A DNA stretch of 64,000 nt from Limnanthes douglasii subsp. nivea (lineage: Eukaryota; Streptophyta; Magnoliopsida; Brassicales; Limnanthaceae): the NCBI GenBank assembly GCA_036936605.1, contig JAUPFV010000001.1, positions 319,264,250 through 319,328,249 of the forward strand. Reading direction: 5' to 3'. A program made the position numbers and the translations under genes. The notes beneath the pieces were generated by a model. That model made no database searches. It saw only the letters and a list, made by a program, of their open reading frames with translations, and had not been told where the DNA came from. Every line of letters starts with the position of its first letter. Within the stretch, counting starts at the first letter, position 1. Below are positions 47,096 through 59,900 of this stretch, piece by piece.

Positions 47096-49410
47096 ATGAT
47101 AAATTTCTTATCTTCTATCTCTATAGTCTCTCTCTCGTTTATTCTCCTTACCTCTTTATCACCCATCAATACCCAACAACCTTATATTGGTTTAGCCACA
47201 ACATCTTGTGAATCCCCAGACACATCAAACTCAATCTTAGGCTACAAATGCAACAACCCAACCACAACAACATGCCAATCCTATCTCTACTTTAGATCAA
47301 CACCACCTTATAACACAATCTCTTCAATCTCAACACTTTTTTCCACAAACCCATCAAACATATCCCTCTTAAACTCCGTCCCCCAATCCAAAACGCTACC
47401 TACTGATTCTCCGGTGTTGATCCCGGTGACTTGTTCTTGTTCAGGCGAGTTTTATCAAAAAAACACTTTTTATACTATAAAACAAGATGACTCTTATTTC
47501 ATTGTTGCTAATACAACGTTTCAAGGGTTGTCAACTTGCCAAGCTTTACAAAATGAGAATAATATCGCGCCGAGAGATTTGTCGGTTGGCGCGAGGATTA
47601 GAGTTCCGATTAGGTGTGCTTGTCCGACCAAGAACCAAACTGACAGAGGGGTTAGGTTTCTGTTGAGCTATTTGGTGGGAGTTGGTGATTTTGTTTCCAC
47701 TATTGGTGAGAAGTTTGGTGTTGATGTTGATGAAATTGCTACGGCTAATGAGCTTTTAGGAGGGCGAGATAATCAAGTTTATCCTTCTACAACTCTGCTT
47801 ATTCCTTTGGATCAGGTACAACTACAAATCTACTTATTTCATACAAAGTATATATATGTATGTTAACTAATTTGTTTAGCTATTGTTCTAATAGTTAAGG
47901 GTTTCATGTTTCAATGGGTTTTTCGAGTAAGGAAACTTTTGAAACATTTTATGTAATTATTTTCTGTCTTTTAATTGAAATGTTAAGATTTGAGAATACT
48001 CTTAGAAACGAATATTTGGAAAGACACAGACTAACAAGATCATTCTTTAGAATAAATTTCATTAACCCAAACTAGAAACAAGGTCACTTGTTGCACAAGT
48101 GATTACCAAAAGGCAACAAACAAAGATTGCCAATGTTGTATCATTTTCAACTTTGACAGATATTGTACTATTCTTTTAGTTTACTGTCTGAATACTACAT
48201 CCTATTTTTCTAAATCCGTGTCTCTTCTTTGGAACAGCCTCCGGTGAATTCTCCAGCTCAGGCGCAACCACCGATTGTAAGTAATCCTTCTCCGACTCCT
48301 TCTTCAAGTGGAAGTAAAGCATGGATTTATGCCCTTATCGGTGTTTTTGTTGGAATCACCCTTCTTGTCATAGCAGGAATAATTATTTTCCGTTTATTTT
48401 TCCTTAAAGGAAAGGAAAAAAACAAAACCACTCTTGTCCCAGATAAATTTCACGACTTCGAAGCAAGAGAAAAACCTAAAAAGAAGAAACTTGACGAAGA
48501 ATCTAGCCAACTATCCGACTGGATTTTATCCGGTATATCGATAAATCTTAAAGTTTACAACTATACAGAACTTCAATCAGCTACGGACAATTTCAATGCC
48601 GCTTCTAGGATCAAAGGATCCGTCTACCGCGGAAAAATCAACGGTGACTACGCTGCTATCAAGAAGTTCGACCGAGACATATCGAAAGAAATTGATTTAC
48701 TAAACAAAATCAATCATTTCAATCTTGTTACTCTTACCGGAATATGTTTCCACGATGGTATTTGGTACTTAGTTTCCGAATTCGTTTCAAATGGAACCTT
48801 AAGCGATTCGGTTTTCCACAAAAAGAACTTAAGCTGGACACAAAGAATTCAAATTCTAGTCGACGTAGCCACCGGGTTAAACTATCTACACAGCTACACA
48901 AACCCTACACATATTCATAAAAACATCAACCCCGACAACATTCTTCTTGACAATGATTTCAGGGGTAAAATCATAAATTTTGCTTCGTCCGGAAGAATAA
49001 TGGGAGGAGGAGAAAATGATGATTTTGTACTAACAAAACATATTGTTGGGACAAAGGGTTACATGGCTCCTGAGTATTTGGAACATGGTTTGGTTTCAAC
49101 AAAGTTAGATGTGTTTTCTTTTGGTGTTTTGATGTTAGAGGTTATTAGTGGTGAAGAAGTCTGGGGTTTAAGTGAAGAAGAGAAAACGTTGTTGTTAGAT
49201 CGAAGTCATGAATTAACCGATTTTTCTTCTGAAGAACATTATGCGGTTGAGTTTGCGGATATTTTGAGAAGGTTGATTTTGGATTGTTTGAAGAAAGAAC
49301 CAACGAGTCGACCGACGATGGATCAAATTGTTCGAGCTTTGTCTAGGTTCTTGATGGCTTTTGTGGAACTGGATTTGTCAGAGAAAAATCTGGAGATCTT
49401 TAGTTCGTAG
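47096..49410 (+). CDS. LysM receptor-like (pseudo)kinase, LYK4/LYK5 type, two exons
   Basis: Exon 1 is 47096-47815 (240 codons) and exon 2 is 48238-49410 (390 codons plus TAG), about 630 residues, close to Arabidopsis LYK4/LYK5. The donor is CAG|GTACAA, the acceptor is GGAACAG|CCT, phase 0. Residues 1-26 form a signal peptide and mature protein would begin near QQPYIG. The ectodomain has three LysM-like segments (about 62-108, 124-171, 188-237), CxC pairs at 113/115 and 174/176, and other cysteines at 38, 52, 60 and 148. A Pro/Ser stalk leads to a membrane span at about 268-292. The kinase domain (about 345-610) keeps the lysine of AIKK (382). It lacks the glycine loop (RIKGSVYRG), has HKN instead of HRD (467-469) and NFA instead of DFG (487-489), so it is predicted inactive. 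LYK4/LYK5 bind chitin oligomers with CERK1 at the plasma membrane. The frame is intact. Confidence 0.93.
47816..48237 (+). other. Intron of the LysM receptor gene
   Basis: 422 bp with GT...AG ends. It separates the LysM ectodomain exon from the stalk-membrane-kinase exon. Confidence 0.9.
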
Positions 49411-50879
49411 ATTTGAATGTCGGTTACTCCTGAAATTTTAGTGCTTGCATATGTTTCTATAGATGATTTATATCAGTTTTGCGACTAAATTTATAAAATA
49501 GATACGAAGCAATGATATCTTGCTACTAATCTTGTTTTGTTTTTAATATACACTTTTGTGAATATTATATTATATAAGTGTGTTGCTAGAAAAACACAGT
49601 AAAATAAACTGAGTTACCACTTACCAATACTATCAAGCCAAGTTTATATTTACTTTCTTCCGGTAATTTATGAATTTTAAGTTATGAATGATAGAATAAA
49701 GCCTACCCCATAATTCAAAGATCGAAAAAGGTAATAAAACAGTGACAATATAGGAAAAGAGTTTTGTTTTTGCTTATGGAGGCAAATAAGAGAACTCAAA
49801 AAAAGTTATGTGAGGCAAAACTTATTAATTGGCAAACGGTTTGTTGTTCAATATCCGAGACTGATAAAATAGCTAATTGGATTCATATAAGGTTTCGAAT
49901 TTAAAACTTTAGTCTCAAACTGGACCAATTCATTCAAGGTTTCAGATTCAAAGCTTTAGTCTCAAACTGTGGTCCAAAAACAAAAGAGAAGGCTTATAAA
50001 TAATGTCACAAGATTTCAAATGTAACTGCAAACATTTCTGGTAATACAATCAAGAGTTGTATATTTAAGGTACCGTATGCATAGAACAATAATAAAAAAA
50101 AGTCAAAAATTCAATTGTTGCTTTTTTTAAATGCGATTGGTATGAAAACTTTAATGGCAAATGTCAGTTCTCCTCGCTAACCTCACACAGTGCAGTCTAT
50201 TGTTGTCTTTTATCTGGGTCCATTACAACAAACAAAACAAACATGACATAGATAAGCAACACTAAGCAAAAACACTAGCAACAATTTTAAGCTAGACCAC
50301 ACAATCTTTTTAACTATGGAAAGCCATGGTTGTTCCTACCATCAAATGGAACAAATATTTCGGCTACATTTCAGGGAATATCCCTTTTCCTTTCTAGTTT
50401 CTCAAATGGTGTCTTAGTTTGTAATCCGGTCTTTGAAGACTAAGCAGTCTAAAGACCAATTATTACTTAAGTGGTTATTTACCATCCTCACTTCTGAAAT
50501 AGTTGTACTGCAGTTGGAGCATGAGTCATCCAAAAATCTATGAGATACTTTAATAAAAATTCTTTGATTCACAAGCCATGGCCACGATCTAATAATTTAA
50601 AAGAGAGTTTCACTAGAAACAAGGAAAAATGCATCTACCATGAATGAATACCTAGATCAAATGATGTTCCATTACTGATAACCTAGCCATAGATGTCTCT
50701 TCATGTTCCTATGATTGACCTAATCTCACAGGCGCTTGCTGGTCTAGACACAGACTATACTCTTATAGTTGTGAGTCTAGCAGACAAAGAAAATCTAGGT
50801 GAGTCTCCAATCTTCTCTCCTAACCTTTGAGAGTCGATTGGAGCAACTCTCAAACCTACAAGGATCTATGACCAACCTT
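49411..50879. other. 3' flank of the LysM gene and spacer
   Basis: Likely 3' UTR first; an AATAAA lies at 49603-49608. The part 49490-49690 has a decayed copy at 61040-61580. The rest is without recognisable genes. Confidence 0.45.
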
Positions 50880-51335
50880 AATCTAACATCTACAAGTTTC
50901 TCCTTATCGGTCTTAGTGCTCTTAATCTAGCCTCTCAAAGTTTCTATGTAATCTAGCCTTTACAAGTTTCTAGCCTTAATCTAGCCTTTACAAGTTTCTA
51001 TGTAATCTAGCCTTTACAAGTTTCTATGTAATATAGCTCTCAATACTTTTAATCTAGCCTTAATCTAGCCTCTCAAAGTTTCTACTTTGAGAGTTGTTTC
51101 TCCCCTAACACATCATTCAGAATTTTCTAAAGTTTCTCCTTATCGGCCTCAATACTCTTAATTAGCCTCTCAAAGTTATTACATAATCTAGCATTTACAA
51201 GTTTCTCCTTATCGACCTTAGTACTTTTAATCTAGCCTTAATTTAGCCTCTTAATGTTTCCACTTTGAGAGTTGTTTCTCCCCTAACACATTATTCATAA
51301 TTTTTTTAAGTTTCTCCTTATCAGCCTTAATACTC
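50880..51335. repeat. Irregular tandem repeat
   Basis: Repeated words cttaatctagcc, ttacaagtttct and ctctcaaagtttct build short units. A longer block (tttctactttgagagttgtttctcccctaacaca) at about 51078-51112 recurs near 51257-51290, with ttctccttatcggcct nearby. This suggests a higher-order unit of about 180 bp. Confidence 0.7.
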
Positions 51336-54300
51336 TTAATATAAATATAATATTGTTTTTTATCATTGGCCCAAAGTTCCCGCTTTGATATTGTTGAGGA
51401 AATATTTGGTCGAGCTTTGGACCATATTGTGAATAGATTCAGGTTGTATTCATTAGAGCCAAGATGACCCATATTGATCACTATAAATAAGATGTGTCAT
51501 CCCACTTATGGTGGGTGAACATTCATTTTACTGTTGAAAATCTTTAATTTTTCTCTCTTTCTCGAGCTTTTATTTTTCTTCTTCTTACCTAATATTGATT
51601 CTGGTGAGCTAGTCTCTAAGTAATAAGAAGCTCTCATAGTGCTCTGAAGCACAAATGAACTGAAGCAATCTAACTAAACCTAGACTCATCAAGTTAAAAG
51701 TAAAGTTCCCCCCTCGCCTCCTCTTTAGTTTAAATTTAAACAAACGAGATTCAATTACGGTCATAATGTGTAGCTTTGTTATCAACTTCTCCCATACATC
51801 GGCCAAAGATCAAGGATAACAAAGGATTGGAGTTTCACAAGCTTAGTTCAGTATTTTGAAGCATAAGAAAAGACTAGAAAAAGATATAGGCTAAATTTAA
51901 GAAAATTCAAACAAGAAAAAATAGATAAGAAAAATTGTACAAACTTACCTCAACACATAGCTTCATCTTCCTCCTCATCAATTTGTAAGACCAATATGGG
52001 TAGGAAGAATTCGCATATGAGCATAAGTCCCAAAATGAACGGAAGCTTCAAAAATTTGCTCGAAAAGAAAGGTATTAATATCATAATCAACCCCAATATC
52101 GTTGTTATGAACATTAGCTACAACCATTTTAGCTCAAGTACAAACTTGGATTGAAGCATCAATAGTTTGGCAGAAAAACTTTGTAAAACACTATATTGTT
52201 GGTATTAATACCAGCAAAATAAGAATCCTCTTTAAAAAAGAAGCAACAACATTTTCAAGCGATACTATCTTATCGGTAAAGTTTTCAGCTTTAGATTTCT
52301 TCACTTGAAACCCTCAAGCTTGCATTTTAACAAACAAAGCTTCGATTACGCGACGAATTCAATACAAAGGCATCAAGATATGATTTAGGAACAACTTTAA
52401 CCATATTTCATTTCCCTTTCCCAAAACAACTTCTTTTACCATCTTATTAGAACTATCAACAATCACAACACCCTTATAGGTCGATGATGCAAAATTAAAA
52501 TAAAAAAAAATTTGCTTCGAAAACATCACTCGTAATCGTAATATATTGAAGTATATAAGGTTTAGAAATATGGTCTTTTCATCCAAAAGGACGAGAAGCA
52601 TAGCAAAAAACCATAACGATTTTTACAAAAGAAACAAATGGAGAAAACTTTGCCATAATTGCTTCTAAAACAATAAAAGGTAATTCTAAAGGTTGACATT
52701 GACTGTTTTTAAAGCCTCATCAACCTTGGAAGCGAATAGTTGTTAAATTTTAGCATGAACACAAACCAAAACCCCTTTGGCAATCAAAGTTTCGTGAGCA
52801 GAAGATTTTACACTATTCTCATTGGCAGGAGATTATCCCATTTCAACATTCTTAAGCCAACGGACGTGGGAGCGTTGGAACCATCATCAACACTTTCAGG
52901 CTCCAAAAAAAGAGTACCCACTCCTTCACCCCAAGCCTCGGCTCACATGCTTAAACAATAAGGAGTCGTAACATGATTTGGCTATAACCCACACTTTGTA
53001 AAATATTTAGCCAAATAATGTTACATTGGTCACGAAAGCATTTGGTAGCCTCTTCAACAAGTCCATTGTACTCTTTATGAGCAACAACATTATGCTGTTT
53101 CCAGTAGAGAGATGTCTGTGGAAACTAAATGACCATATATAATAGACACAAATTAGATTTTCTAACAAAATAAAATAACAAAGGCATAAGTATAAACAAA
53201 CAAATTTACATTCAGTTTTCCAAACATGAGAGCAAATGTGCTTATCCAACTTTTCACCAGTCTCATAATCACTACAAACCTATACAAACTCTATTTTCCA
53301 CTTACATTAGATAAATGAAGATGGTCTATAATATGAAGCTAGTCGACACAATGGATTAAAATAAAAAAAACTCATTTATATTAGAAATCGTATACATGAC
53401 CAAAATATTATAAACCCAAAAACATATGAAAACAAGCTGAGGCATAATAATAGCTTCCATCAACGTCCTTCAACCATTGTTAGATAATTGGTTGGGAAAA
53501 TTTTAGAAACAGTTAAAAGAGTCCAAATTAATTGGTAGCTGCAATCCAATGTCAAACATATATGTAAAAACATTAACAATCATTGAATAACATTTAAAAG
53601 AGACACCTACTCTTTTGGAAATTGTATACACATAATTATGATCAGTCATAATCATTCTCTTTGTAGGCTCTAAATTATCTAATCACAAAAGGATAGTTTC
53701 CTAAGTAAATCATTCAACATTCATATAAGCACCTACATATGAAATGTATCCTCCATGACCGGAAAAAAGAACCATTAATCGAATTGGCCTTGCATCCAGA
53801 CAACATGAATTCACGAAATAGTTAGAAGAATCATACTATTTAGCAGAATTTCTGGATGAATGAGTCCCAAATTGCAGACTAAGATTATCTTTTTGGATGT
53901 CAGTTTATTCAACTTCATTATTAAGACGAAACTTCAAATTTCTTGTTTTAAACATTTTATAAGAGATAAAGAAACTATTTTGGGAGGTAAAAAACTAATA
54001 AAAGTTTAAAGCTATAATGTTTAATTGTTTACTTTACAGAACAATATATAAAGAGAAAAGAGAAAACGTTGGACATAAAAATATCAGAGTTCATAAAAAA
54101 GTAAAATGAAGAATGAAGAATAATATTTATAAATATGTACAAATCATAGCCTTTGAATTATTTAATCGATGTTTCAGATCTTTTTACTGATTAAATGTGA
54201 GGATTAAAACAAATATGAAGGATACGATGAAAGGAATAAGATACAACACTCATGCAGGGATAAAATAAATGACACGCGCCTCATACACGTGTCGCGTGAA

Positions 54301-54636
54301 CTCTTCATTCTAACAAAAACTATGCAACCTATTATCATCCACCTTTCAAACATTTGTTCTTTTCTCTAATAAATCACAAAAGTTCAAGCCAAACCTAATT
54401 TTTAAAAATAAAATAAAAAATATTACCAAAGATAAAGAAAAATCTTGACCATGCAAAAGTAAAAACGTTTTGGATTATTAATTCAACATAAAAAGATAGT
54501 TACTTAGTCCGACATACATCTTTACAAGGACTATGGAGGCTGCAATTCTATACTCATAAGAAATCCGACCTAAGTTTTTTCAAACTTCAACTCATGCTAA
54601 CAATAACTTTTCAATATTAATGTCTACGATATAACC
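51336..54636. other. Long stretch without an assignable gene
   Basis: Several short minus-strand frames exist (51806-51609, 52601-52359, 53249-53007), but none carries a motif I recognise. A cacgtgtcgcg motif lies near 54287. It may hold an old transposon. Confidence 0.35.
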
Positions 54637-55020
54637 TGATGAGTCCGGATAACTTCACCAGTGCTTACTGAGATTTCCGGACAAGGGCAATTCAGACATA
54701 AACTATCCACTGAACTATCCGGACATGATAAAAGTATAAAATAACTAAACACCTTTTGACTAAGCTAGGTGCTAATCAGTTTATCAAGTAAACGAGTCCT
54801 TAAAATTGACTCAGTTCTATATTTTGATCCGAAAGCCCATTGGTCCATAATTAAGGGTATAAATACCCCAACTACTTCCATTAATGAGGGTAATGAACAT
54901 TTAATACAACGAGGCAACTTAAATTTCTCACTACAAAACACCCAAACATTTAATAATTTAAAACTTTCCAAAACACTTGACAAAATTACCCTCAGCTTAA
55001 AATAAACCTCACCATAACCA
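54637..55020 (+). repeat. Lone LTR related to the 18-28 kb Tat element
   Basis: 384 bp with TGATGAG...ATAACCA ends. It aligns with the reverse complement of the LTRs at 18374 and 28174: taaaacacctttttgacta-like, gggtccttaaacttgac-like, gtataaataccccaac, cattaatg.gggt and accctcagct stretches in the same order. It therefore stands in plus orientation, opposite to the full element. No polypurine tract, primer site or matching 5-bp duplication was seen at its edges. Confidence 0.75.
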
Positions 55021-55763
55021 ACTACTAGTAAATCAAAAATAGATATTATCAATATGCGTACTCTTTTTTCATCGATAAAATAGAGTTTTTTTTTCTCAAT
55101 AGAGGTTTGGTCGATGATGGTTTTTTAATTAAACAAGTATAAGATTGACAAACCTCAAGTCTCTTACGAGTTTGGTCGTAATTGACTCAATTTTGGTTCA
55201 GTTTGACATTGGTTAAGCATGAACATTCAAACTCAAGCTACAAAGTAAAAAATCTTCAACCAAATAAAAATAATCAAAGTTCAAGTCCTTACTCGACATT
55301 CTCGTAAGGGTTAGGAATGTTTTTTTATAAAAATCAAAATTGTAGGCTAAAACCCATTGTAAATATGTTTCATGTAATCAATAACTTTATGCCATAACTT
55401 AATAATATATAAGTAAATGCATAAGACATATGATGTAACTTTAAACGATTTAAGCCAAAAGTCCAATTAGACTTTTGGTCCAAACCCCTAATTATAAATA
55501 GAGCAATATTCTCATCGAGATAATCGTTTAATAAAATAAATTATTTTGCTCATTCTCACGCTCTTTCTAATCTAAAATATATACTCTCCTAATCACGTCC
55601 CTATTTCTCTCCAACAGCCATAACTCCATTACTATTTTTTTCCAGTTTGTTATCACATTCATACATCTTTTAAAAAATTCATTGATCTTTCTTAAATCTC
55701 GATCAATCCTAACAACATTTATTCTAACACATTATTCATTGTATTATGCATATATACTTAATA
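55021..55763. other. AT-rich spacer
   Basis: No gene was seen. It ends in the left target duplication of the next element (TACTTAATA at 55755-55763). Confidence 0.5.
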
Positions 55764-56874
55764 GAGAAAAGTACCGGTAAATACCTTCTCAACTATGTTA
55801 TTACCTGGCGGTACCCGCTTTTTGGATAGTGTCACTTGGTACCTCGAACTGAAATTTGGACAAAAATACCCCCGACCAAATATAGGCGCGCGCTGGTAAA
55901 AAAAAAACTGGTATGAAAAAAAAACTGGTACAATTCTCAAGATGCGAATTGCTTGCAAATTCTCAAGATGCGAATTGCTTGCAATTTCTGAACGATTCTC
56001 ATGATAAGATGCGAATTGCTTGCAAATTTCTGAACGATTCTTATGATAAGATGCGAATTGCTTGCAATTTCTGAACGATTCTCATGATAAGATGCGAATT
56101 GCTTGCAAATTTCTGAATGATTCTCATGATAAGATGCGAATTGCTTGCAACTCTCAGGATTTCTGAACGATTAAAAAAAACAAACTGGTACAATTCTCAA
56201 GATGCGAATTGCTTGCAAATTCTCAGGATGCGAATTGCTTGCAATTTCTGAACGATTCTCATGATAAGATGCGAATTGCTTGCAATTTCTGAACGATTCT
56301 CATTTTAAGATGCGAATTGCTTGCAATTTCTGAACGATTCTCATGATAAGATGCGAATTGCTTGCAAATTTCTAAACGATTCTCATGATAAGATGCGAAT
56401 TGCTTGCAACTCTCAGGATTTCTGAACGATTAAAAAAAAATGGTACAATTCTCAAGATGTGAATTGCTTGCAATTTCTGAACGATTCTCATGATAAGATG
56501 CGAATTGCTTGCAACTGGTGAAATTTTATTTTTTAAAAAAATCAAAAAATATCATCAATGGATCTAGTTTTGTTCATTTTTAAAAAACAAAAATGATGGT
56601 ACTTTCATTTTTTTTTTCGAGCTCCGGTTCGAAAGATACAGATCTTTTAAAAATAAAATTAAAGAAAAAGTAGGACAGAGAAGGAAAGAGAAGGAAAGAG
56701 AAATTTTGGTTACGTGGCTGTTCATGAATGGTGAGGGTAGTTAGGGTATTAAAATAAAGTTAGGTACTATGTGACAATTAGGTAGTTGAGTTGGGTATTT
56801 AGTGACAATTGATCAAACCTTGGGTACTAGATGACAATAAAATAGTTGAGTAGGTACCTTTGGTACAATTTCCC
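55764..56874. mobile_element. Non-autonomous Mutator-like element carrying a minisatellite
   Basis: A perfect 9-bp duplication, TACTTAATA, flanks it (55755-55763 and 56875-56883). Its ends are inverted repeats: left gagaaaagtacc...ctcaactatgttatt, reverse complement of right gggaaattgtacc...ctcaactattttatt, extending some 80-90 bp with gaps. A 9-bp duplication and long inverted ends are hallmarks of the Mutator superfamily. No coding sequence is present. The interior is a tandem array (55917-56515) followed by one copy of the dispersed module. Confidence 0.75.
55917..56515. repeat. Minisatellite with higher-order structure
   Basis: The core word gatgcgaattgcttgcaa recurs throughout, usually spaced by tttctgaacgattctcatgataa to form a unit of about 41 bp. 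The units are grouped in blocks that each begin tggtacaattctcaagatg (near 55925, 56185 and 56441) and end with ctctcaggatttctgaacgattaaaaaa. The block period is about 255-260 bp. Confidence 0.92.
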
Positions 56875-56999
56875 TACTTAATAAATAACCTATTAAGAAA
56901 AATTTACATTACCACTTATAGTCATTGAAAATAATTAAAATATATAATATTTTATTAATTAAAAAATAGGGTGAGTTACTATTTAAGACCTAGACAAAA

Positions 57000-59900
57000 A
57001 ACTATTAAGTAAAGTATCCAAAAAGTTCAACAAGCTCTATATCCAAAATACTCTTCTATATAAAATCATCAAACACGTGTATACATTCTTTTTCCTATAT
57101 TTTTTTAATTAATTTTTTTAAATTTGTATCTTTTAAACAGTAAAACAATCAGAAAGTACCATTGGTTTTGTTTTTTAAGACGAACAAAAGTAGATCTATG
57201 AATGATATTTTTTCATATTTTTTATTTGCGAGCCCATTTAACCCTAGTCTCACATCTAGTATTTGGTCCCACATCTATCATCTAAAAATTAAATTTTACA
57301 CTAGTCTTGCAACTCTCATCTTTCGTCCTGCAACTCTCGGCCTCTTGTCTCTCGGTCTTTTGTCTCGTAACTATTGGTCTCGTCCCGCAACTATCGGTCT
57401 CTCATATTTTAGTCTCGCACCCCGTAACTATCGATCTCTCATCCTACAACTCTTAGTCTCTCGTCTCTACATTTCTATGTCTCTCGGTAGCTCATCCAGA
57501 AAATTGATATTTCGTCTTGCAACTTTCGGTCTCATGTCTCTCAAATCTCGTCCTGCAACAATCGGTCTCTCGTCCCGTAACTCTTGGTCTCACATTTTGC
57601 TTCTCTCGTCTCTTAATCTCTCATCCGGAAACTATGAGTCTCTCGTTTCGCAACTATTGGTCTAATATCTTTGTATTTCCCATCTCTCAATTTCTCGTCC
57701 CGTAACTATCAGTCTCTTATCCCGCAACTATATGTATCTCGTCCCACAACTATCGGTCTCTCGTCTCTTTGTCTCTCATCATGCAACTATCAATCTCTGA
57801 CCCAAAAATTCTTCGCCTATCGTCATTACAACTCTACATTTCTTGTCTTTAGGTATCTTGTCCCACAAATTGATTTATATTATTGCAACTCTCGGTACCT
57901 CGTCTCTTGAATATTATCCCGCAACTATCGGTCTCTCGTCTTTGCTTCTCTCATTTGAAAAAATTGGTCTATCGTCCTATAATTATCAGTCTCTCATCTC
58001 GTAACTATCGATCTTTTGTCCTACAAATCTCGGTCTCTCATATATTTGTCTCTTATCCCGAAAATATTGATCTCTCATCCTAAAAATTTCGGTTTCTTGT
58101 ATGTATGTCTTTCAGTCTCTCGTATCTTGGTATCTCATACCGGAAATTGATCTCTCATCTTGCAATCTTGGTCTCTCGTCTCTTAATTGTTATCCCGTAG
58201 CTATCAGTCTTTAGTCCCGCAACTATAGGTCTCTCGTCCCGCAACTCTCGGTCTCTTGTATTTTATTTCCTCGTCTCTTTGTTTCTCATTCCACAACTAT
58301 TAATCTCTCATCCTACAACTCTCGATCTCTCGTCTCTACGACTCTACGTCTCTTATCTCTAGGCATCTCGTCCTGCAAATTGATCTCTCGACTTGCAACT
58401 CTCAATCTCTCGTCTTTTGAATCTTGTCATGCTACTATTGGTCTCTTGTCTTTGCTTGTATCATCTCTCAATCTTTTTTCCGTAAACTATCAGTCTCTCG
58501 TCCCACAACTATCGGTCTCTCGTCTTTGCGTCTCTTATCTCTCAATCTCTTATCTCGTAACTATCAATCTCTCATCCTGCAACTATATATCTCCCGTCCG
58601 TAAATCTTGGTCTTTCATCCCGCAACTACCTATAACTCTTGGTGTATTATATGTACGTCTGTACGTCTCTTGTATCTCGGTATGTCATCCCGCAAATTGA
58701 TATCTCATCTTGCAACTCTCGATCTCTCGTCTCTCAACTCTTCTCCTATAAATATTGGTGTTTAGTCCCGCAACTATAAGTCTCTCGTCCCGAAACTCTC
58801 GGTCTCTCGTCTCTTTATCTCTCATCCCACAACTATCGATCTCTCATCCTACAACTCTCGGTCTGTCATCTCTACAATTCTACGTCTCTCGTGTTTAGGT
58901 ACCTCGTCCCACCAATTGATCTATCACCTTGCAACGTTTGGTTTCTTATCTCTTGAATATTATCCGGAACTATCGGTGTCTCGTCTTTGCTTCTCTCGTC
59001 TCTCATTCTCTTATCCGGTAACAATCGGTCTCTCATCCCGCAACTCTTGGTCTCATATTTTTGCTTCTCTCGCCTCTTAATATCTCATCCAGAAACTATT
59101 AGTCTCTCGTCCCGCAACTATTGGTCTATCATCTTTGTATCTATGATCTCTCAATTTCCCTTCCCGCAACTATCGATGTCTTATCCTGCAACTATATGTA
59201 TCTCATCCCACAACTACCGGTCTCTCGCCTCTTTGTCTCTTATCCTGCAACTATCGATCTCTCATCCTAAAACTCTTGGTCTATCGTCTTTACAGCTCTA
59301 TATTTCTCGTCTTTAGGTATCTTGTCCCACAAATTGATTTATAGTCTTGCAACTCTCGGTATCTCGTCTCTTGATTATTATCCCGCAACTATCAGTCGCT
59401 CGTTTTTGCTTCTCTCATTTGGAAACCATCGATCTCTCGTCCTATAACTATCGGTCTCTCGCCTTTGCATCTCTCATCTCTTAATTTCTCATCCTGCAGC
59501 TATCGATCTCTCATCTCGTAACTATAGATCTTTCGTCATGCAATCTCGATCTCTCGTATCTTTGTCTCTCGTCCCGCAACTATCGGTGTCTCGTCTTTGC
59601 TTCTCTTGTCTCTCATTCTCTCATCTGGTAACTATCGATCTCTCGTTCCGTATTATCGGTCTCTTGTTTTTGTGTATCTCATCTCCCAATATCTCATCTC
59701 GCAACTATTGGTCTCTCATCCAGCAACTATCAGTCTCTCGTCCGCAACTATATGTCTCTCGTCTGCAACTATCTGTCTCTCGTCCTGCTAATATCTGACT
59801 CTCGTCCCACAAGACTCGATCTTTTGTCTCTTTGTTTCTCATCCCGCAAAAATCAATATTTCGTCATACAAATATTAGTCTATCGTATTTTTACATCTTT

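Noticed and set aside
52359..52601. 80-codon minus frame in the 51-54 kb spacer, tested as a possible antisense-gene remnant of the Tat family
   Set aside because: No motif of the Transposase_28-like region or coiled coil could be recognised, and the LTR at 54637 has no polypurine tract beside it.
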